From an uncultured Granulosicoccaceae bacterium (GTDB lineage: Bacteria > Pseudomonadota > Gammaproteobacteria > Granulosicoccales > Granulosicoccaceae), in assembly GCA_937931165.1 (NCBI GenBank), contig CALHCI010000037.1:1-64000 (forward strand): 64,000 nucleotides of DNA, read 5' to 3'. Positions 62,814 through 64,000 of the stretch are shown here, in pieces. The notes beneath the pieces were generated by a model that was not told the DNA's origin, made no database searches, and was given only the letters and a program-made list of their open reading frames with translations. Within the stretch, counting starts at the first letter, position 1, and every line of letters begins with the position of its first letter. The position numbers and the translations under genes are program-made.

Positions 62814-63944
62814 ATGAAGATATTCAGAGCCCTGATGTTACTCGCTTGCAGTGTCACCTGTGGTTTCACGGCTGCAAATGAATCGGATGTCATTGCAACT
62901 GAGCAGCAGAGCTTTAGGCTCGAAACGGTTATAGAAGGGTTGCGTAATCCCTGGGCGATAGCTTTTCTACCGAATGGGAATATGCTTTTTACAGAGCGCT
63001 CTGGTGGTTTATATCTGGTGCAAGACGGTGTCGCACAGCCGATAAAAGGGGTGCCGGAGGTACTGGCCGGTGGGCAGGGTGGTCTGCTCGATATTGAATT
63101 GCATCCACAGTACGAGCAGCCGGGTAAAGACTGGATCTACCTGACTTACTCCTCGCCACGCCAGACTGGTGAACCCGGTCGCGGTGCAAACACGGCGTTA
63201 ATGCGGGCCAGGCTTAAGGATGGTGCGTTGATCGAACAACAGCGTATTTTTAAAGCACTGCCAAATTATTCCGGAGGCAGGCACTACGGTTCACGTGTGG
63301 TTTTTGATCGCAAAGGATTTTTGTACCTGACAGTGGGGGATCGTGGTGACCGTGATCAGGTACAGCGTCTTGATAATACCCGTGGAAAAATATTCAGATT
63401 AAATGATGATGGCTCGGTCCCTGAAGACAATCCGTTTACTGCCACTGATAATGCGATCGATTCAATCTGGAGTACCGGCCACCGCAATCCACAGGGGTTA
63501 GCGCTACACCCTGTGACCGGTGAGCTGTGGTCGCATGAACACGGGCCTCGCGGTGGTGACGAACTTAATATCATTAGCAAAGGCAAAAACTATGGCTGGC
63601 CCGTCATCACCTATGGTGTGAATTACAGCGGAACGAAAATTACCGATGACACTGCTATGCAAGGGATGGAACAACCGGTCACTTACTGGGTGCCTTCTAT
63701 CGCACCCTGCGGTATGGCCTTTGTAACCGGTAATCGTTATCCGGGATGGAAAGGCAATGTGCTTGTCGGGTCATTGAAATTTCAGAGGTTGCAGCGTGTC
63801 GCACTGGAGGGTAACCAGGTGACACATCAGGAAGCCATGCTGGAAGGTATTGGTCGTGTCCGGGCGATTGAGCAGGGACCTGACGGACTGATCTACGTTG
63901 CCACAGAAAGTCCGGGTCGGATAATCCGATTGTTGCCAGAATAA
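62814..63944 (+). CDS. PQQ-dependent aldose sugar dehydrogenase (GSDH/YliI-like)
   Basis: A 376-residue precursor with a signal peptide (RALMLLACSVTCGFTAANES, cleavage near residue 20), so periplasmic. The six-bladed GSDH propeller shows as LRNPWAIAFLPNGNMLFTERSGGLYLV, GGLLDIELHPQYE, YGSRVVFDRKGFLYLTVGDRGDRDQ, STGHRNPQGLALHPVTGELWSHEHGPRGGDELNII (catalytic His region and PQQ contacts) and GYPGWKGNVLVGSLKF-like RYPGWKGNVLVGSLKFQRL. It oxidises aldoses to lactones with PQQ. ATG 62814 is preferred because the signal peptide starts there; a frame from 62736 looks random. No ribosome site was clear. Confidence 0.92.
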   Translation: MKIFRALMLLACSVTCGFTAANESDVIATEQQSFRLETVIEGLRNPWAIAFLPNGNMLFTERSGGLYLVQDGVAQPIKGVPEVLAGGQGGLLDIELHPQYEQPGKDWIYLTYSSPRQTGEPGRGANTALMRARLKDGALIEQQRIFKALPNYSGGRHYGSRVVFDRKGFLYLTVGDRGDRDQVQRLDNTRGKIFRLNDDGSVPEDNPFTATDNAIDSIWSTGHRNPQGLALHPVTGELWSHEHGPRGGDELNIISKGKNYGWPVITYGVNYSGTKITDDTAMQGMEQPVTYWVPSIAPCGMAFVTGNRYPGWKGNVLVGSLKFQRLQRVALEGNQVTHQEAMLEGIGRVRAIEQGPDGLIYVATESPGRIIRLLPE

Positions 63945-64000
63945 GTTCCCGAGGTAGCTGGCAGAATAATAGCCTGAACTATATTCTGAGTAACAGTGTG

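Noticed and set aside
1-64000. tRNA, rRNA, CRISPR, IS or prophage features
   Set aside because: I scanned the gaps between genes by eye and found no cloverleaf-like, repeat-spacer or transposase-like sequence.

Overview
The window looks like chromosome from a marine-type gammaproteobacterium, possibly near Granulosicoccaceae or Arenicellaceae. This rests on the gene content: ThrC, DapA, ProRS, Tex, ProQ and a GlnT-type glutamine synthetase beside an XrtA/PEP-CTERM-type exopolysaccharide (EPS) locus. The taxon is an inference. I saw no rRNA, tRNA, CRISPR array, phage or IS element.

Layout. 1-6795 (-) is the first 2265 codons of a giant repeat-built surface protein that runs off the left edge (LEPR-XLL motif, DUF4347, two LamG-like domains, many Ig/cadherin-like repeats). 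6950-16956 is housekeeping: threonine synthase, a fused retropepsin-like protease/RimK ligase, Nudix hydrolase, M20 amidohydrolase, WalJ-like metallohydrolase, DapA, an AI-2E/PerM-family protein and prolyl-tRNA synthetase. 16983-17594 is a DsbA/FrnE-like gene whose CxxC motif is written TGA-Pro-Trp-Cys. It has a good ribosome site upstream of the TGA and a bacterial-SECIS-like hairpin after it, so it is most likely a selenoprotein. 17607-20614 (-) is an apparent operon: ECF sigma factor, small membrane (putative anti-sigma) protein, signal peptidase I and an FrhB-like iron-sulfur flavoprotein. A ClpP-like peptidase and a chorismate-mutase-like protein follow.

22370-27039 (+) is a compact sugar-acid gene set: IlvD/Edd dehydratase, DenD-like dehydrogenase, UxaA-type dehydratase and a small DUF3303-like protein. 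27055-32594 holds a MetX-like hydrolase, GlnT, ProQ, a methyltransferase, a GlsB-like membrane protein and a porin.

32687-56433 is a large EPS locus of the type normally linked to exosortase A. It contains a priming glycosyltransferase, outer-membrane protein, tyrosine autokinase, chain-length protein, export lipoprotein, ExeA-like ATPase, deacetylase, amidotransferase, four further glycosyltransferases, O-antigen-ligase-like polymerase, lyase-like protein, FemAB-like protein, acyltransferase and flippase. No exosortase and no PEP-CTERM substrate is present. Two lipoproteins (56531-57784 and 57800-59647) border the locus. Tex, a YaiI-type protein and a PQQ-type sugar dehydrogenase close the window.

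Most promising observation: the recoded TGA gene at 16983-17594. Second: the exosortase-less XrtA-type EPS locus with an unsecreted lyase-like enzyme and a FemAB protein carrying a SerRS-arm-like coiled coil.
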